This document shows positions 8,580 through 17,388 of a stretch of DNA of 64,000 nucleotides, piece by piece. The notes below the pieces were generated by a model. It searched no databases and was not told where the DNA came from. It saw only the letters and a program-made list of their open reading frames with translations. This DNA comes from RUG11247 sp045649485 (GTDB lineage Bacteria > Bacillota > Clostridia > Christensenellales > Aristaeellaceae), in the NCBI GenBank assembly GCA_045649485.1, contig JAZRPZ010000112.1, positions 1 through 64,000 of the forward strand. Direction: 5' to 3'. The number at the start of each line of letters is the position of its first letter. The stretch's first letter is position 1. The translations under genes and the position numbers were made by a program.

Positions 8580-9335
8580 ATGGGACGCAGCATCGACAGG
8601 ATAGTACTTATAAGCCTGCTTGCGGGTGCTTTATATGTTTTCTTTCTGAATGCCATGGGAAATATACCGCTTGCGGCAGCATCGGCATTCATCGCCATGG
8701 CAATACTGAAAAAGCTCTCATCACGTATACCCACAGAGCGCATAGGCAGAAAACGCCGTCGTCTTGCCGATGCACGCACCGAAACCGAAAATCTTTCTCT
8801 GTCCGATGCCCGCGAAGCCGGTGAGCGCATATACGAAATACTGACCGCCGCTTACGGCGACAAACTCGACGGTGCTGCAATATATCCGCTTCTCCGCCAT
8901 CCTGCCGGAAAAAAGCTGTCTGCCGATGATATCTGCGAAGCGTGGCGGACACTTTCCGCATATGATAAAGCAATTATCGTATCGACAGCCGCGGCAGACG
9001 AAAGCGCGTTCCGTATTGCGGAAAAACTGGATCGGCCCAAAGTATGTCTGATAGATTCCGAACTGCTCATACAACTGACGGCCCGTCATTACCCCAAGCC
9101 CTCAGAACCGGCCTTCAGACCTGCGCGCAGCAGCCGCTATGCCGCTGTTATCCGCGCTGCCGGAAAAGCCAAATCAGGAAAATGTGCCGTTACCGCGCTC
9201 GCCATGCTCTTGATATTCCGGATAACCGGAACTGCAGTCTATCTCATCGGCGCACTTATGCTGCTGTTCGTGGCAGGCGTAAGCATCCGCAAAAGGCAGG
9301 TTCCCGGAGAACTGTTCCCACAGGGCACCGCCTAA
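8580..9335 (+). CDS. Membrane protein of unknown function with possible Mrr-like soluble domain
   Basis: About 251 residues. Two hydrophobic helices at the N-terminus (about 7-45) are followed by a basic stretch, a soluble domain of about 120 residues, then two more hydrophobic helices near 205-240. The soluble domain contains KAIIVSTAAADESAFRIAEK followed by VCLIDSELLIQLTARHY. This pattern resembles the end of Mrr-type restriction-endonuclease-like domains (strand, T-x-x-[ST], helix, LIDG-x-x-L), but the catalytic D-E-x-K residues are not obvious, so it may be a degenerate or structural fold. GGAGG is 8 bases before ATG 8580. Function not known. Confidence 0.55.
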   Translation: MGRSIDRIVLISLLAGALYVFFLNAMGNIPLAAASAFIAMAILKKLSSRIPTERIGRKRRRLADARTETENLSLSDAREAGERIYEILTAAYGDKLDGAAIYPLLRHPAGKKLSADDICEAWRTLSAYDKAIIVSTAAADESAFRIAEKLDRPKVCLIDSELLIQLTARHYPKPSEPAFRPARSSRYAAVIRAAGKAKSGKCAVTALAMLLIFRITGTAVYLIGALMLLFVAGVSIRKRQVPGELFPQGTA

Positions 9336-9347
9336 TAATGTCAGCAG

Positions 9348-9386
9348 AAAAAACTTCCGTACCGCATGTGCGATACGGAAGTTTTT
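9348..9386. terminator. Bidirectional intrinsic terminator
   Basis: 13-bp stem (9349-9361 with 9374-9386) plus inner CGCA/TGCG pairing, A-run and T-run on either side, between the convergent membrane protein gene and yhbY. Confidence 0.88.
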
Positions 9387-9392
9387 GGCTTA

Positions 9393-9686
9393 TCAGAGAT
9401 CCTCGAGCCTGATCTTGGAATTCTCTCTTGCCTGACGGTAGATGACGAAACGGGAGCCGATTACCTGTACGGGCTCTGCATGTACACGCTCGCACAGTTC
9501 ATTGCAGGCTTCGCGAGCATCGATGGGAGCGTTCTTCTGCACGGTTACCTTGATGAGTTCGCGTGCCTCAAGTGCATCCCATGCCTGCTTGCAGAGATTG
9601 TCATTGATGCCGTCCTTGCCGATGTGCAGGATGGGATCCATGGTAGCGCCCATGGAGCGCAGCTTTGCGCGCTGTTTGGTAGTCAT
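9393..9686 (-). CDS. yhbY: YhbY-family RNA-binding protein (CRM domain)
   Basis: A 97-residue single CRM/YhbY domain protein. The KQRAKLRSMGATMDPILHIGK start, LEARELIKV, and the GSRFVIYR end are family marks. YhbY associates with pre-50S ribosomal subunits. It lies 18 bases downstream of obg in the same direction, as in many Firmicutes, consistent with a shared role in large-subunit assembly. Confidence 0.92.
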   Translation of the reverse strand: MTTKQRAKLRSMGATMDPILHIGKDGINDNLCKQAWDALEARELIKVTVQKNAPIDAREACNELCERVHAEPVQVIGSRFVIYRQARENSKIRLEDL

Positions 9687-9704
9687 ATATATTTTCCCTC
9701 CGTA

Positions 9705-10976
9705 TTATTCAACAAAATCAAATTCCATATCGCCGATGGAAACAGTGTCGCCTTCGTTCGCGCCCTTCTCACGCAGCGCGTCGATAACGCCCCAGCGCCT
9801 GAGAGTGCGGTGGAAGAAGTTCATGGATTCCTCGTTGCCGAAATTTACGGAATTGATGAGGTATTCCATGGCGCGTCCGGTTACTACATATACGCCGTTT
9901 TCCACGGTTACGCGGAACATCTCGCCCTTGTCGGTTTCGATATCGAAGAGTTCCTCCTCCTCGAAGGGCTCGACGGCAGGCAGAGTGGCCAGCAGTTCGC
10001 TGATGGCATAAACCAGAGGCCTCAGGTCGCTGCGGGTAGCGGCAGAGATGGGGAATATCTTGAGATCGGTGCCGCTGAGCTTCTCCTTCAGACGCTCGAT
10101 ATTTTCTTCTGCGCCGGGAAGGTCGGTCTTGTTTGCGGCAATTATCACGGGACGGTTCTTCAGATCGCCATAGGCTTCCAGCTCACGGGTGATGGTATCG
10201 TAATCCTCCAGAGGATCGCGGCCTTCGCTGCCGGAGATATCCAGCACATGCACCAGCATACGGGTACGCTCGATGTGCCTCAGGAAATCGTGGCCCAGAC
10301 CCAGACCTTCGCTGGCGCCTTCCACCAGACCGGGGATATCGGCGATTACGAAGCTGTCGTCGCCCTGCTTTACGATGCCCAGATTGGGCTGCAGGGTGGT
10401 GAAGTGATAGTTTGCGATCTTGGGACGTGCTGCGGTGAGGACGGACAGCATGGTGGACTTGCCTACATTGGGGAAGCCTACCAGGCCTACGTCTGCAATG
10501 GACTTCAGTTCGAGGGTGAGTTCAACGCTCTGCTTCTTCTCGCCGGGCTTGGCAAACTGAGGAGCCTGACGGGTAGGAGTTGCGAAGTGCTGATTACCGA
10601 ACCCGCCGTTGCCGCCGTGCAGCAGTATCTTGCGGTCGCCGGCCTTGTACATGTCCAGCAGCAGTCTGCCGGTTTCCTTTTCGCGGACAACGGTTCCCGG
10701 AGGTACCATGATGACCACATCTTCACCGGACTTGCCGGTACGGCGGTTTGCGGTACCGTCCATACCGTTGCCTGCCTCAAAGTGACGCTTGAAGCGGAAA
10801 TCCATCAGGGTATGCATGCGCTCGGTGGCTTCGAATACAACGTTGCCGCCGCGTCCGCCGTCGCCGCCGTCGGGACCGCCGTTCTGCACATACTTCTCGC
10901 GATGGAAGGATACGCAGCCATTGCCGCCGTCGCCGGCCTTGACCTTGATATTGACTATATCAACAAAAAGTGCCAT
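9705..10976 (-). CDS. obg: GTPase Obg (ribosome assembly)
   Basis: Essential GTPase of 423 residues involved in 50S maturation, stress and (in Bacillus) entry to sporulation. Domain order is complete: glycine-rich Obg fold at 1-158, G domain with Walker A GFPNVGKST at about 167, DIPGLVEGA (G3) and NKTD (G4), then the C-terminal OCT domain from about 345 ending in a VSIGDMEFDF stretch. AAGGAAG precedes ATG 10976. Co-oriented with yhbY downstream and nth upstream. Confidence 0.96.
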   Translation of the reverse strand: MALFVDIVNIKVKAGDGGNGCVSFHREKYVQNGGPDGGDGGRGGNVVFEATERMHTLMDFRFKRHFEAGNGMDGTANRRTGKSGEDVVIMVPPGTVVREKETGRLLLDMYKAGDRKILLHGGNGGFGNQHFATPTRQAPQFAKPGEKKQSVELTLELKSIADVGLVGFPNVGKSTMLSVLTAARPKIANYHFTTLQPNLGIVKQGDDSFVIADIPGLVEGASEGLGLGHDFLRHIERTRMLVHVLDISGSEGRDPLEDYDTITRELEAYGDLKNRPVIIAANKTDLPGAEENIERLKEKLSGTDLKIFPISAATRSDLRPLVYAISELLATLPAVEPFEEEELFDIETDKGEMFRVTVENGVYVVTGRAMEYLINSVNFGNEESMNFFHRTLRRWGVIDALREKGANEGDTVSIGDMEFDFVE

Positions 10977-11029
10977 TCTATCTTCCTTTCAGCCGCGCAT
11001 CCGCGGCTACTGGTATATTGAGGAGTCTT

Positions 11030-11659
11030 TTACAACTCCGGGTTGTCGCACAGACCTTCACGCAGCGGGCATCGGCTGCATTCGGGCTTTCTGGCATGAC
11101 AGCAGCGTCTTCCGTGCCAGATGATGAGATGGTGCGCATGGCTCCAGATATCTTTGGGCAGCACATCCCTCAGCTGCTGTTCCACCTTTTCGGGTGTATT
11201 TGCGTCTGCAAGACCTATCCTGCGGGACACGCGGAACACATGGGTATCAACAGGTATCTGGTCATCGCCGAAGGCCGCAAGCAGGACCACTCCTGCGGTC
11301 TTCTGACCAACTCCGGGCAGCGCCATAAGTTCACTGCGGGTGGAGGGTACCTGTCCGTTATATTTTTCCACAAGCGCCTTGCTTGCCGCGACGATATTCT
11401 TCGCCTTATTGCGGTAAAGGCCGCATTCCTTTATCATGGGCTCCAGCTCTTCGGGAGTAAGCTGTGCCATAGCGAATGCATCGGGATACTGCGGAAAAAG
11501 ACGGGCGGTCACCATGTTGACGCGCTTGTCCGTGCACTGCGCGGAAAGTATGGTCGCCACAAGAGTCTCATAGGGATTGGAAAAATGCAGCTCTGCCTGA
11601 GCCTCGGGATAAAGCTTCATCAGCTCATCCAATATCCTTTCCACGCGCGGCGCTTCCAT
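11030..11659 (-). CDS. nth: Endonuclease III (DNA glycosylase/AP lyase)
   Basis: Base-excision repair enzyme of 209 residues that removes oxidised pyrimidines and cuts the abasic strand. The helix-hairpin-helix LPGVGQKTA has the catalytic lysine, the VDTHVFR motif has the catalytic aspartate, and four C-terminal cysteines (C-x6-C-x2-C-x6-C) ligate the [4Fe-4S] cluster. The last spacing is one residue longer than in the E. coli enzyme. GGAGG is 6 bases before ATG 11659, better than the upstream in-frame ATGs. Read in the same direction as obg. Confidence 0.94.
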   Translation of the reverse strand: MEAPRVERILDELMKLYPEAQAELHFSNPYETLVATILSAQCTDKRVNMVTARLFPQYPDAFAMAQLTPEELEPMIKECGLYRNKAKNIVAASKALVEKYNGQVPSTRSELMALPGVGQKTAGVVLLAAFGDDQIPVDTHVFRVSRRIGLADANTPEKVEQQLRDVLPKDIWSHAHHLIIWHGRRCCHARKPECSRCPLREGLCDNPEL

Positions 11660-11758
11660 ATACATCCTCCGTAATGCACAATAAGTCATTATATATTATA
11701 CAATCCGAAAGGCGGCACGGTCAAGCATCCGCGCCGCCCGACACATAAAATAACGAAG

Positions 11759-12037
11759 CTATCGATATATTGCAATGGGTGTGAGCTGCGGTCTGCCCCT
11801 GCCGGAGTGCTCCACTCTGTAAATCCCTATCAGATTTGTGGGCCGCTGCGCCTTTACCACCCGCTCAACTGCAGAAACATCCTCCATGCGGAATCTTACC
11901 GAAAGTCCGCAGCCCAATGCAACATCGCGCGGCGTCGTTATGACGCTGACAGGCAGGCCCTCACGTCTGAGCGCAGATTCCATAAGCAGCACCTGCTGCC
12001 TTGAACGGAACGCCGCTATTCCGAAAACATCCTGCAC
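11759..12037 (-). CDS. DUF3343 protein (putative Se/S carrier-like)
   Basis: A 92-residue protein matching the DUF3343 pattern: an FRSRQQVLLMESALRREG helix, VITTPRDV, then the glycine-cysteine motif ALGCGLSVRF. DUF3343 proteins are linked by comparative genomics to selenium or sulfur trafficking and usually sit beside a cysteine desulfurase-like protein, as here, where that gene diverges 74 bases away. The start is GTG 12037, supported by GGAGG seven bases upstream. The single Cys in GCG could be the carrier residue (inference). Confidence 0.8.
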   Translation of the reverse strand: MQDVFGIAAFRSRQQVLLMESALRREGLPVSVITTPRDVALGCGLSVRFRMEDVSAVERVVKAQRPTNLIGIYRVEHSGRGRPQLTPIAIYR

Positions 12038-12111
12038 TTATTTCCCTCCCCCATGACCCGGATATATTATATTACGCCGCGCCGCATACAGGCGTGAAGG
12101 AGGTCTTTGAA

Positions 12112-13245
12112 TTGATATATCTTGATAACGCCGCCACAAGCAGCCCCAAACCAAAGTGCGTAACCGAAGCGGTAATACGCGCCATCACCGAAACGAACGC
12201 AAATCCCGGCAGAGCCGGCCATTCCCGCTCCCTTGAAGCCGGACGCACCGTGCTTTCCTGCCGTGAAAATATTGCTTCACTCATAGGCGCGGATGACCCG
12301 TTTTCCATTTCTATGGCATTCAACTGTACCGACGCACTGAATCTGGCAATAAAAGGTATACTGAAGACCGGCGATCATGTTATAAGCACTTTGCTTGAAC
12401 ACAATTCCGTACTAAGGGTCCTCATGGAACTTCAGCGCCGCGGTGAAATATCCGTCACGCTCATAAAACCCGCAGCCGACGGCATGGCAGACACGGACGA
12501 ACTGCGCCGCAGGATTCGCCCGGAAACAAAGCTGATAATAATGACCCAGGCTTCCAACGTTACAGGCGCCATCCAGCCTGCAGCGGCTGTGGGGACTGTC
12601 GCAAAAGAATACGGCATTACATATCTGATAGACGGGGCGCAGGCATTGGGTTCGATGCCTGTCGATATATCAAAACTCGGATGCGATATGTACGCATTTC
12701 CCGGACACAAAGGACTTCTCGGTCCGCAGGGCACGGGCGGGCTCTATATTCGCCCCGGACTGAGACTTTCGACCCTGCGCGAGGGCGGAACAGGTTCAAG
12801 CTCCGAAAGCATGCTGCAGCCCGAGGAAGTTCCGGAAAGATATGAAGCGGGCACAGTCAATTTTCACGGCATTGCAGGACTGGCAGCCGGCGCAGCTTAT
12901 GTAAAGCAGAATCTTTCCGATATATATATGCATGAACGCGAACTGACAACCATGCTGTACGAAGAACTCCGCGTCATACCGGATATCGTGATATACTCTC
13001 CCGAAAGTGAATCCGCCCGTGCGGGCATCGTAAGCTTCAACATAGGCGACATGTCTTCTTCTCAGGCAGCTGACGCACTGGACAGGGCCGGTTTTGCCGT
13101 GCGCGGAGGGCTGCACTGTGCGCCGGGCGCTCATGCGTATCTCGGCACTCTGCGTCGCGGCGCTGTGCGGGCAAGCGTAGGCCACGCCACGACTTTTGAT
13201 GAAATAGCATCATTCGTAAAAGCAGTGCGGCAGATATCTCATTAA
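12112..13245 (+). CDS. Cysteine desulfurase family aminotransferase (class V)
   Basis: PLP enzyme of 377 residues that would release sulfur (or selenium) from cysteine (or selenocysteine). PLP-lysine is Lys200 in FPGHKGLLGP, with His97 stacking on PLP and Asp174 (LIDGAQ) holding the ring. Active-site Cys336 lies in RGGLHCAPGAH. It has the compact form typical of the EF2568-like branch rather than IscS. The start is TTG 12112: AAGGAGG lies 8 bases upstream and the product then begins MIYLDNAAT, the usual family start. No IscU/SufU gene is adjacent, so Fe-S assembly is less likely than sulfur or selenium delivery with the divergent DUF3343 protein. Confidence 0.85.
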   Translation: MIYLDNAATSSPKPKCVTEAVIRAITETNANPGRAGHSRSLEAGRTVLSCRENIASLIGADDPFSISMAFNCTDALNLAIKGILKTGDHVISTLLEHNSVLRVLMELQRRGEISVTLIKPAADGMADTDELRRRIRPETKLIIMTQASNVTGAIQPAAAVGTVAKEYGITYLIDGAQALGSMPVDISKLGCDMYAFPGHKGLLGPQGTGGLYIRPGLRLSTLREGGTGSSSESMLQPEEVPERYEAGTVNFHGIAGLAAGAAYVKQNLSDIYMHERELTTMLYEELRVIPDIVIYSPESESARAGIVSFNIGDMSSSQAADALDRAGFAVRGGLHCAPGAHAYLGTLRRGAVRASVGHATTFDEIASFVKAVRQISH

Positions 13246-13269
13246 CACCGGATAATGCAAAATAAATTC

Positions 13270-13297
13270 TTGACTTTCAATGTATATTGAGTATACT
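13270..13297 (+). promoter_or_regulatory. Vegetative-type promoter of the leader-ABC-Eis operon
   Basis: TTGACT (13270-13275), 16-base spacer, TATACT (13292-13297). This is the only good promoter match in the gap and lies 45 bases before the leader ATG. Confidence 0.75.
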
Positions 13298-13341
13298 AAT
13301 AATCAGCGAATAAAGTAAATTATAAGAAAGGAGTGTGTTTC

Positions 13342-13464
13342 ATGTTCAACGGTTTTACCAATTCCGACACCATCAATGCAGCACTCTGCCTTTCTGTAAT
13401 TTTCGAAGCGTTTATTGTACGCAAGGGTGAAGTGGGCCCGTGCGCCTGTTACGGTATTTCGTAG
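13342..13464 (+). CDS. 40-residue leader peptide upstream of ABC exporter genes (candidate)
   Basis: A short ORF with a near-ideal ribosome site (AAAGGAG, 8 bases before ATG 13342) and its own promoter. The product has a hydrophobic middle (about residues 13-26) and a C-terminal end GEVGPCACYGIS. Its stop codon overlaps a small hairpin (AGTATA/TATACT), and 27 bases further lies a GC-rich hairpin with a T-rich tail. The layout (leader ORF, attenuator, two-gene heterodimeric multidrug exporter) matches bmrB-bmrCD of Bacillus subtilis, where translation of the leader in presence of certain antibiotics lets transcription continue. Homology to BmrB itself is not claimed. A secreted or modified peptide cargo is the alternative, but no modification enzyme is nearby and the ABC proteins lack a C39 peptidase domain. 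Confidence 0.65.
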   Translation: MFNGFTNSDTINAALCLSVIFEAFIVRKGEVGPCACYGIS

Positions 13465-13523
13465 TATAAAGCTATACTCATATCGCAGCAGGCCGCCGGA
13501 GCAAAACCGGCGGCTGTTTGTTT
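13463..13523 (+). terminator. Attenuator-like hairpins between leader and ABC genes
   Basis: Hairpin 1: AGTATA (13463-13468) with TATACT (13473-13478), touching the leader stop codon. Hairpin 2: GCCGCCGG (13492-13499) with CCGGCGGC (13507-13514), loop AGCAAAA, then TGTTTGTTT. Bases GCCTG within the last codons of the leader could pair with CAGGC ahead of hairpin 2, giving a possible alternative fold. A further hairpin CCGGCT/AGCCGG (13631-13654) sits just before the ABC ribosome site. The rest of the 435-base gap holds no other feature I can see. Confidence 0.6.
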
Positions 13524-13680
13524 ATCATAAAATATTTGGAATCTGTGGTGTGCCTCCAAAAACCTTACCGGGAACAGCTGAATCTGTATACTGCGGCTTT
13601 GCGGGAGAGCCGTATCATCGCAGCATATTCCCGGCTTTGGATATGGTGAGCCGGCACACACTGAAATAACGGAGGTTAAT

Positions 13681-15531
13681 ATGACATCCAGGAAACTCAA
13701 GCTCGTTTTCGAACTGATGAAGGGTGTAAAGCTTCAGTACCTCGGCGCACTTATCGCCATCGTGGTCACTGTAGGTATCGGCTTCATCTCTCCCCTGATG
13801 CTTTCCGGCACAATCGATGCGCTGGAAGCCGCCGCAAACGGCAAAATGGATGCTGTGATCAATCTGCCTGATCCGCTTGGCAGCTGGTTCATGGAGCAGG
13901 GCGGTATCGCCTATCTGCTCAAGCATCTGTGGATCATCGCCATCGTACTCGTATGCTGCCATGCCACCAACGGTCTTTTCCAGTTCTTCAGAGCCCGCTG
14001 GACCGCAAAGGCCTCTGAGACCATTGCAGAAAAGATCCGCAACAAGCTGTACGCCCATCTGCAGGTGCTGCCTTACGATTATCACGTAAAGGCACAGACC
14101 GGCGATCTTATTCAGAGGTGTACATCGGACGTTGAGACCGTGCGCCGCTTCCTCTCCAGCCAGCTGGTTGAAATCTTCCGTGCCGTGCTGATGGTAGTTG
14201 TGGCACTTATCATTCTTATCGGAATGAATCCCCGCATGACTCTGTGGTCCATGATTCTGGTACCGCCGCTGTTCGTGTTCGCGATGCTGTTCTTCAAGTG
14301 GGTGCGCCATTACTTCACCATTTCCGATGAAGCGGAAGGTAAGATGAGCGCCATACTGCAGGAGAACCTGACCGGCGTGCGCGTGGTCCGTGCATTCGGC
14401 CGTCAGAAGTTCGAAGAGGATAAGTTCTATGCAGCCAATGACGACCTGCACGACAAATCCCTCACTCTGACCAAGCTGCTTTCCGTTTACTGGTCCGGTT
14501 CCGACGCACTTTCCATGATACAGACCGGCATTACCCTTGTTGCCGGTATCGTGACTGTCGCTACCTTCCCCGGCGAGCTGTCCGTGGGCGAAATGACCGT
14601 ATTCGTAAGCTACATATCCATGCTGCTGTGGCCCATCCGTCAGCTGGGACGTATCCTTTCCGACATGGGCAAGTGCATGGTCTCCTTCGAGCGTATCGAT
14701 CAGATACTGCGCGAAAAGCCCGAAGAAGACGCTCCCGATGCAGGTGAATATCCCATCGATCAGGACATTGAATTCCGCCACGTCGGATTTGAATACGAAA
14801 AGTCCAACCCTGTGCTTACTGATATCAACTTTACCGTAAAGCAGGGTCAGACCGTAGCCATCCTCGGCGCCACCGGCAGCGGCAAGTCCACGCTGATGCA
14901 CCTGCTGCAGAGACTGTATGATGTAAAGCGCGGCGGCATATTCATCGGCGGTGTTGATATCCGCAAGATAAAGAAGCCCCACCTGCGCTCCCGCGTTGGT
15001 CTGGTGCTGCAGGAACCCTTCCTGTATTCCCGCAGCGTGCGCAACAACATCGGCATAGTAAATTCCGAACTCACCGACGAAGAGATCTTCGCAGCCGCCC
15101 GCACCGCAGCCGCTCATGATTTCATAAACGATTTTGAAAACGGCTACGAGACCATGGTAGGTGAGCGCGGCGTGACCCTTTCCGGCGGTCAGAAGCAGCG
15201 TGTTGCCATCGCACGTACTCTGCTCAAGAACAACGACATCCTCATCTTCGACGACTCCCTGTCCGCAGTCGATACCGAGACCGACCGCGCCATCCGCGAG
15301 GCACTCAACGAACAGCGCGGCGCAGGCGAGAAGAAGACCACCACTTTCATAATCTCCCACCGTCTGACTACCCTTGCCGAAGCCGATGTGATCATTGTTA
15401 TCCAGGAAGGCAAAGTCGCTCAGCAGGGCACTCATGACGAACTTATCAAGATGGAAGGTCTGTACAAGCGCATCTATCAGATCCAGACCTCCCTCGAAGA
15501 AGAACTCAACGCTGACAGAGAGGAGGCGTAA
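13681..15531 (+). CDS. ABC exporter half-transporter, degenerate-site subunit
   Basis: Type IV ABC exporter subunit of 616 residues: six membrane helices (about 1-325) fused to an ATPase domain. Walker A GATGSGKST is near 395-403, the signature LSGGQKQR near 500, and Walker B ends IFDDS, so the usual catalytic Glu is Asp. An Asp here is the hallmark of the degenerate-site subunit of heterodimeric exporters (the TM287/288, BmrCD, LmrCD type). Its partner begins 3 bases after its stop. GGAGG precedes ATG 13681. Probable role: drug or lipid-like compound efflux across the cytoplasmic membrane. No C39 peptidase domain. Confidence 0.88.
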   Translation: MTSRKLKLVFELMKGVKLQYLGALIAIVVTVGIGFISPLMLSGTIDALEAAANGKMDAVINLPDPLGSWFMEQGGIAYLLKHLWIIAIVLVCCHATNGLFQFFRARWTAKASETIAEKIRNKLYAHLQVLPYDYHVKAQTGDLIQRCTSDVETVRRFLSSQLVEIFRAVLMVVVALIILIGMNPRMTLWSMILVPPLFVFAMLFFKWVRHYFTISDEAEGKMSAILQENLTGVRVVRAFGRQKFEEDKFYAANDDLHDKSLTLTKLLSVYWSGSDALSMIQTGITLVAGIVTVATFPGELSVGEMTVFVSYISMLLWPIRQLGRILSDMGKCMVSFERIDQILREKPEEDAPDAGEYPIDQDIEFRHVGFEYEKSNPVLTDINFTVKQGQTVAILGATGSGKSTLMHLLQRLYDVKRGGIFIGGVDIRKIKKPHLRSRVGLVLQEPFLYSRSVRNNIGIVNSELTDEEIFAAARTAAAHDFINDFENGYETMVGERGVTLSGGQKQRVAIARTLLKNNDILIFDDSLSAVDTETDRAIREALNEQRGAGEKKTTTFIISHRLTTLAEADVIIVIQEGKVAQQGTHDELIKMEGLYKRIYQIQTSLEEELNADREEA

Positions 15532-15534
15532 TTC

Positions 15535-17373
15535 ATGCAGTTCCAGGAAGAACAGGATTATACCAGTAAATTCAATATGGGCATATGGAAGAAGCTCTTC
15601 AAGCTCGCCAAGCCCTTCTACAGATTCATCATCGCCATTATGCTCATCATGGTACTTAACGGCGTAATGGACGTTATTTTCCCGCTGCTGAACTCCGAAG
15701 CAATCGACAGCTTTGCCGCACAGGGCAGGATCGAAGGCATAGGCTGGTTCATCGCCAAGTACTTTGGCGTATTGGCCATACAGGTCGGCTGTATATTTGC
15801 CTTCACGCTGCTTTCCGGCCGCGTGGAAGTGGGCATCTGCCGCTACATAAGGAAAATGGGCTTCAAGCGTCTGCAGGAACTGCCCTTCTCCTTCTACGAT
15901 AAGACTCCCGTAGGTTACCTCATCGCCCGCCTCACCAGCGATACCCAGCGTCTTGGCGACACCATCGGCTGGGGTCTTATCGACATCATGTGGTCCTCCT
16001 CCTATGTGCTGATGGTCTGCATCGTAATGTTCACCATCCACTGGAAGCTGGCTCTTGCGGTGCTTTCCGTAATGCCCATCATCGGCGTGGTCGGCTACTA
16101 TTTCCAGAAGAGGATCCTTGCCAGCTACCGCGAGGTGCGCAAGACCAATTCCAAGATAACCGGCGCCTTCAACGAAGGCATCATGGGCGCCAAGACCACC
16201 AAGACTCTGGTACGCGAAAACGCCAACCGCGCCGAATTTGAGGAACTAACCGGCAGTATGCACCGTTCCTCCGTGCGCGCCGCCGTGCTTTCCGCCTGCC
16301 TCTACCCCATCGTCGTATCCCTCGGCGGCTTTGCCACCGCATATGTAGTATGGAAGGGCGGCTACGATGTATTCACCGCAGGCACTCTGTCCATCGGTAC
16401 TCTGATGGCCTTCGTAAGCTACGCGACCCAGATCTTCGAACCCATCATGGGCATCGTACGTACCTTCGCCGATATGCAGCAGTCTCAGGCTGCTGCCGAG
16501 CGCGTCATCACCCTGCTTGAGACCGAGCCCGAGATCGCCGATACCCCCGAAGTAATCGCCGAATTCGGCGACAGCTTCAACCCCAAGCGTGAAAACTGGC
16601 CCGAGCTCAATGGTGACATTGAGTTCCGCAACGTCACCTTCCGCTACAGCGGCGGCGAAAAGGTACTTACCGATTTCAACCTCAAGATCGAAGCCGGTCA
16701 GACCATCGCCCTCGTAGGCGAGACCGGTTCGGGCAAATCCACCATTGTAAACCTCATCTGCCGCTTCTACGAGCCCACCGAAGGCGAGATACTCATCGAC
16801 GGCGTGAACTACAAGAAGCGTTCCCAGCTGTGGCTGCAGTCCAATCTGGGCTACGTGCTGCAGCAGCCCCATCTTTTCTCCGGCACCATCCGTGAGAACA
16901 TCCGCTACGGCAGGCTTGATGCTACCGATACCGAGATCGAAGAAGCCGCCCGCATGGTCGATGCTGAGGACTTCATCCTCAACATGGAAAAGGGCTACGA
17001 CACCGACGTAGGCGAAGGCGGTAACCGTCTTTCCACCGGTCAGAAGCAGCTCATCTCCTTCGCCCGTGCGCTGTTGGCAGACCCCGCAATATTCGTGCTC
17101 GATGAAGCCACTTCTTCTGTCGATACCGAAACCGAGCAGAAGATTCAGCATGCGATCCAGACCGCTCTTGAAGGACGTACCAGCTTCATCATCGCCCATC
17201 GTCTTTCCACCATCCGCAATGCAGACCGCATTCTGGTTATTCAGGGCGGCCGCATCACCGAGGAAGGCACCCACAGGGAGCTGCTCAAGCAGAAGGGTTA
17301 CTACTACAATCTTTATACCAACCAGTTCCGCGATGAGCAGTCCCGCAGCCTGCTGAAGGGCGAACTGGCATAA
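15535..17373 (+). CDS. ABC exporter half-transporter, catalytic-site subunit
   Basis: Partner of the preceding gene, 612 residues, same membrane-ATPase layout. Walker A GETGSGKST is near 395-403, and Walker B ends VLDEATSS with a normal catalytic Glu. The signature is altered to LSTGQKQ. In heterodimers each ATP site uses Walker B from one chain and the signature from the other. With Asp in the first chain and an altered signature in this one, the defects fall in the same composite site, leaving one competent site. AGGAGG overlaps the end of the upstream gene. Sixteen bases separate it from the Eis-like gene. Confidence 0.9.
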   Translation: MQFQEEQDYTSKFNMGIWKKLFKLAKPFYRFIIAIMLIMVLNGVMDVIFPLLNSEAIDSFAAQGRIEGIGWFIAKYFGVLAIQVGCIFAFTLLSGRVEVGICRYIRKMGFKRLQELPFSFYDKTPVGYLIARLTSDTQRLGDTIGWGLIDIMWSSSYVLMVCIVMFTIHWKLALAVLSVMPIIGVVGYYFQKRILASYREVRKTNSKITGAFNEGIMGAKTTKTLVRENANRAEFEELTGSMHRSSVRAAVLSACLYPIVVSLGGFATAYVVWKGGYDVFTAGTLSIGTLMAFVSYATQIFEPIMGIVRTFADMQQSQAAAERVITLLETEPEIADTPEVIAEFGDSFNPKRENWPELNGDIEFRNVTFRYSGGEKVLTDFNLKIEAGQTIALVGETGSGKSTIVNLICRFYEPTEGEILIDGVNYKKRSQLWLQSNLGYVLQQPHLFSGTIRENIRYGRLDATDTEIEEAARMVDAEDFILNMEKGYDTDVGEGGNRLSTGQKQLISFARALLADPAIFVLDEATSSVDTETEQKIQHAIQTALEGRTSFIIAHRLSTIRNADRILVIQGGRITEEGTHRELLKQKGYYYNLYTNQFRDEQSRSLLKGELA

Positions 17374-17388
17374 CAGGAGGACGACCTC

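Noticed and set aside
13342..13464. Reading the 40-residue ORF as a RiPP or pheromone precursor exported by the ABC pair
   Set aside because: The C-terminal GPCACYGIS is suggestive, but there is no modification enzyme, no double-glycine leader, no C39 peptidase on the ABC proteins, and the Eis-like partner points to drug defence. Kept only as an alternative.
13615..16041. 808-codon open frame on the - strand opposite the first ABC exporter genes
   Set aside because: It is antisense to a protein with intact ABC motifs, has no ribosome site and encodes a His/Gly-rich low-complexity product; it arises from strong third-position codon bias.
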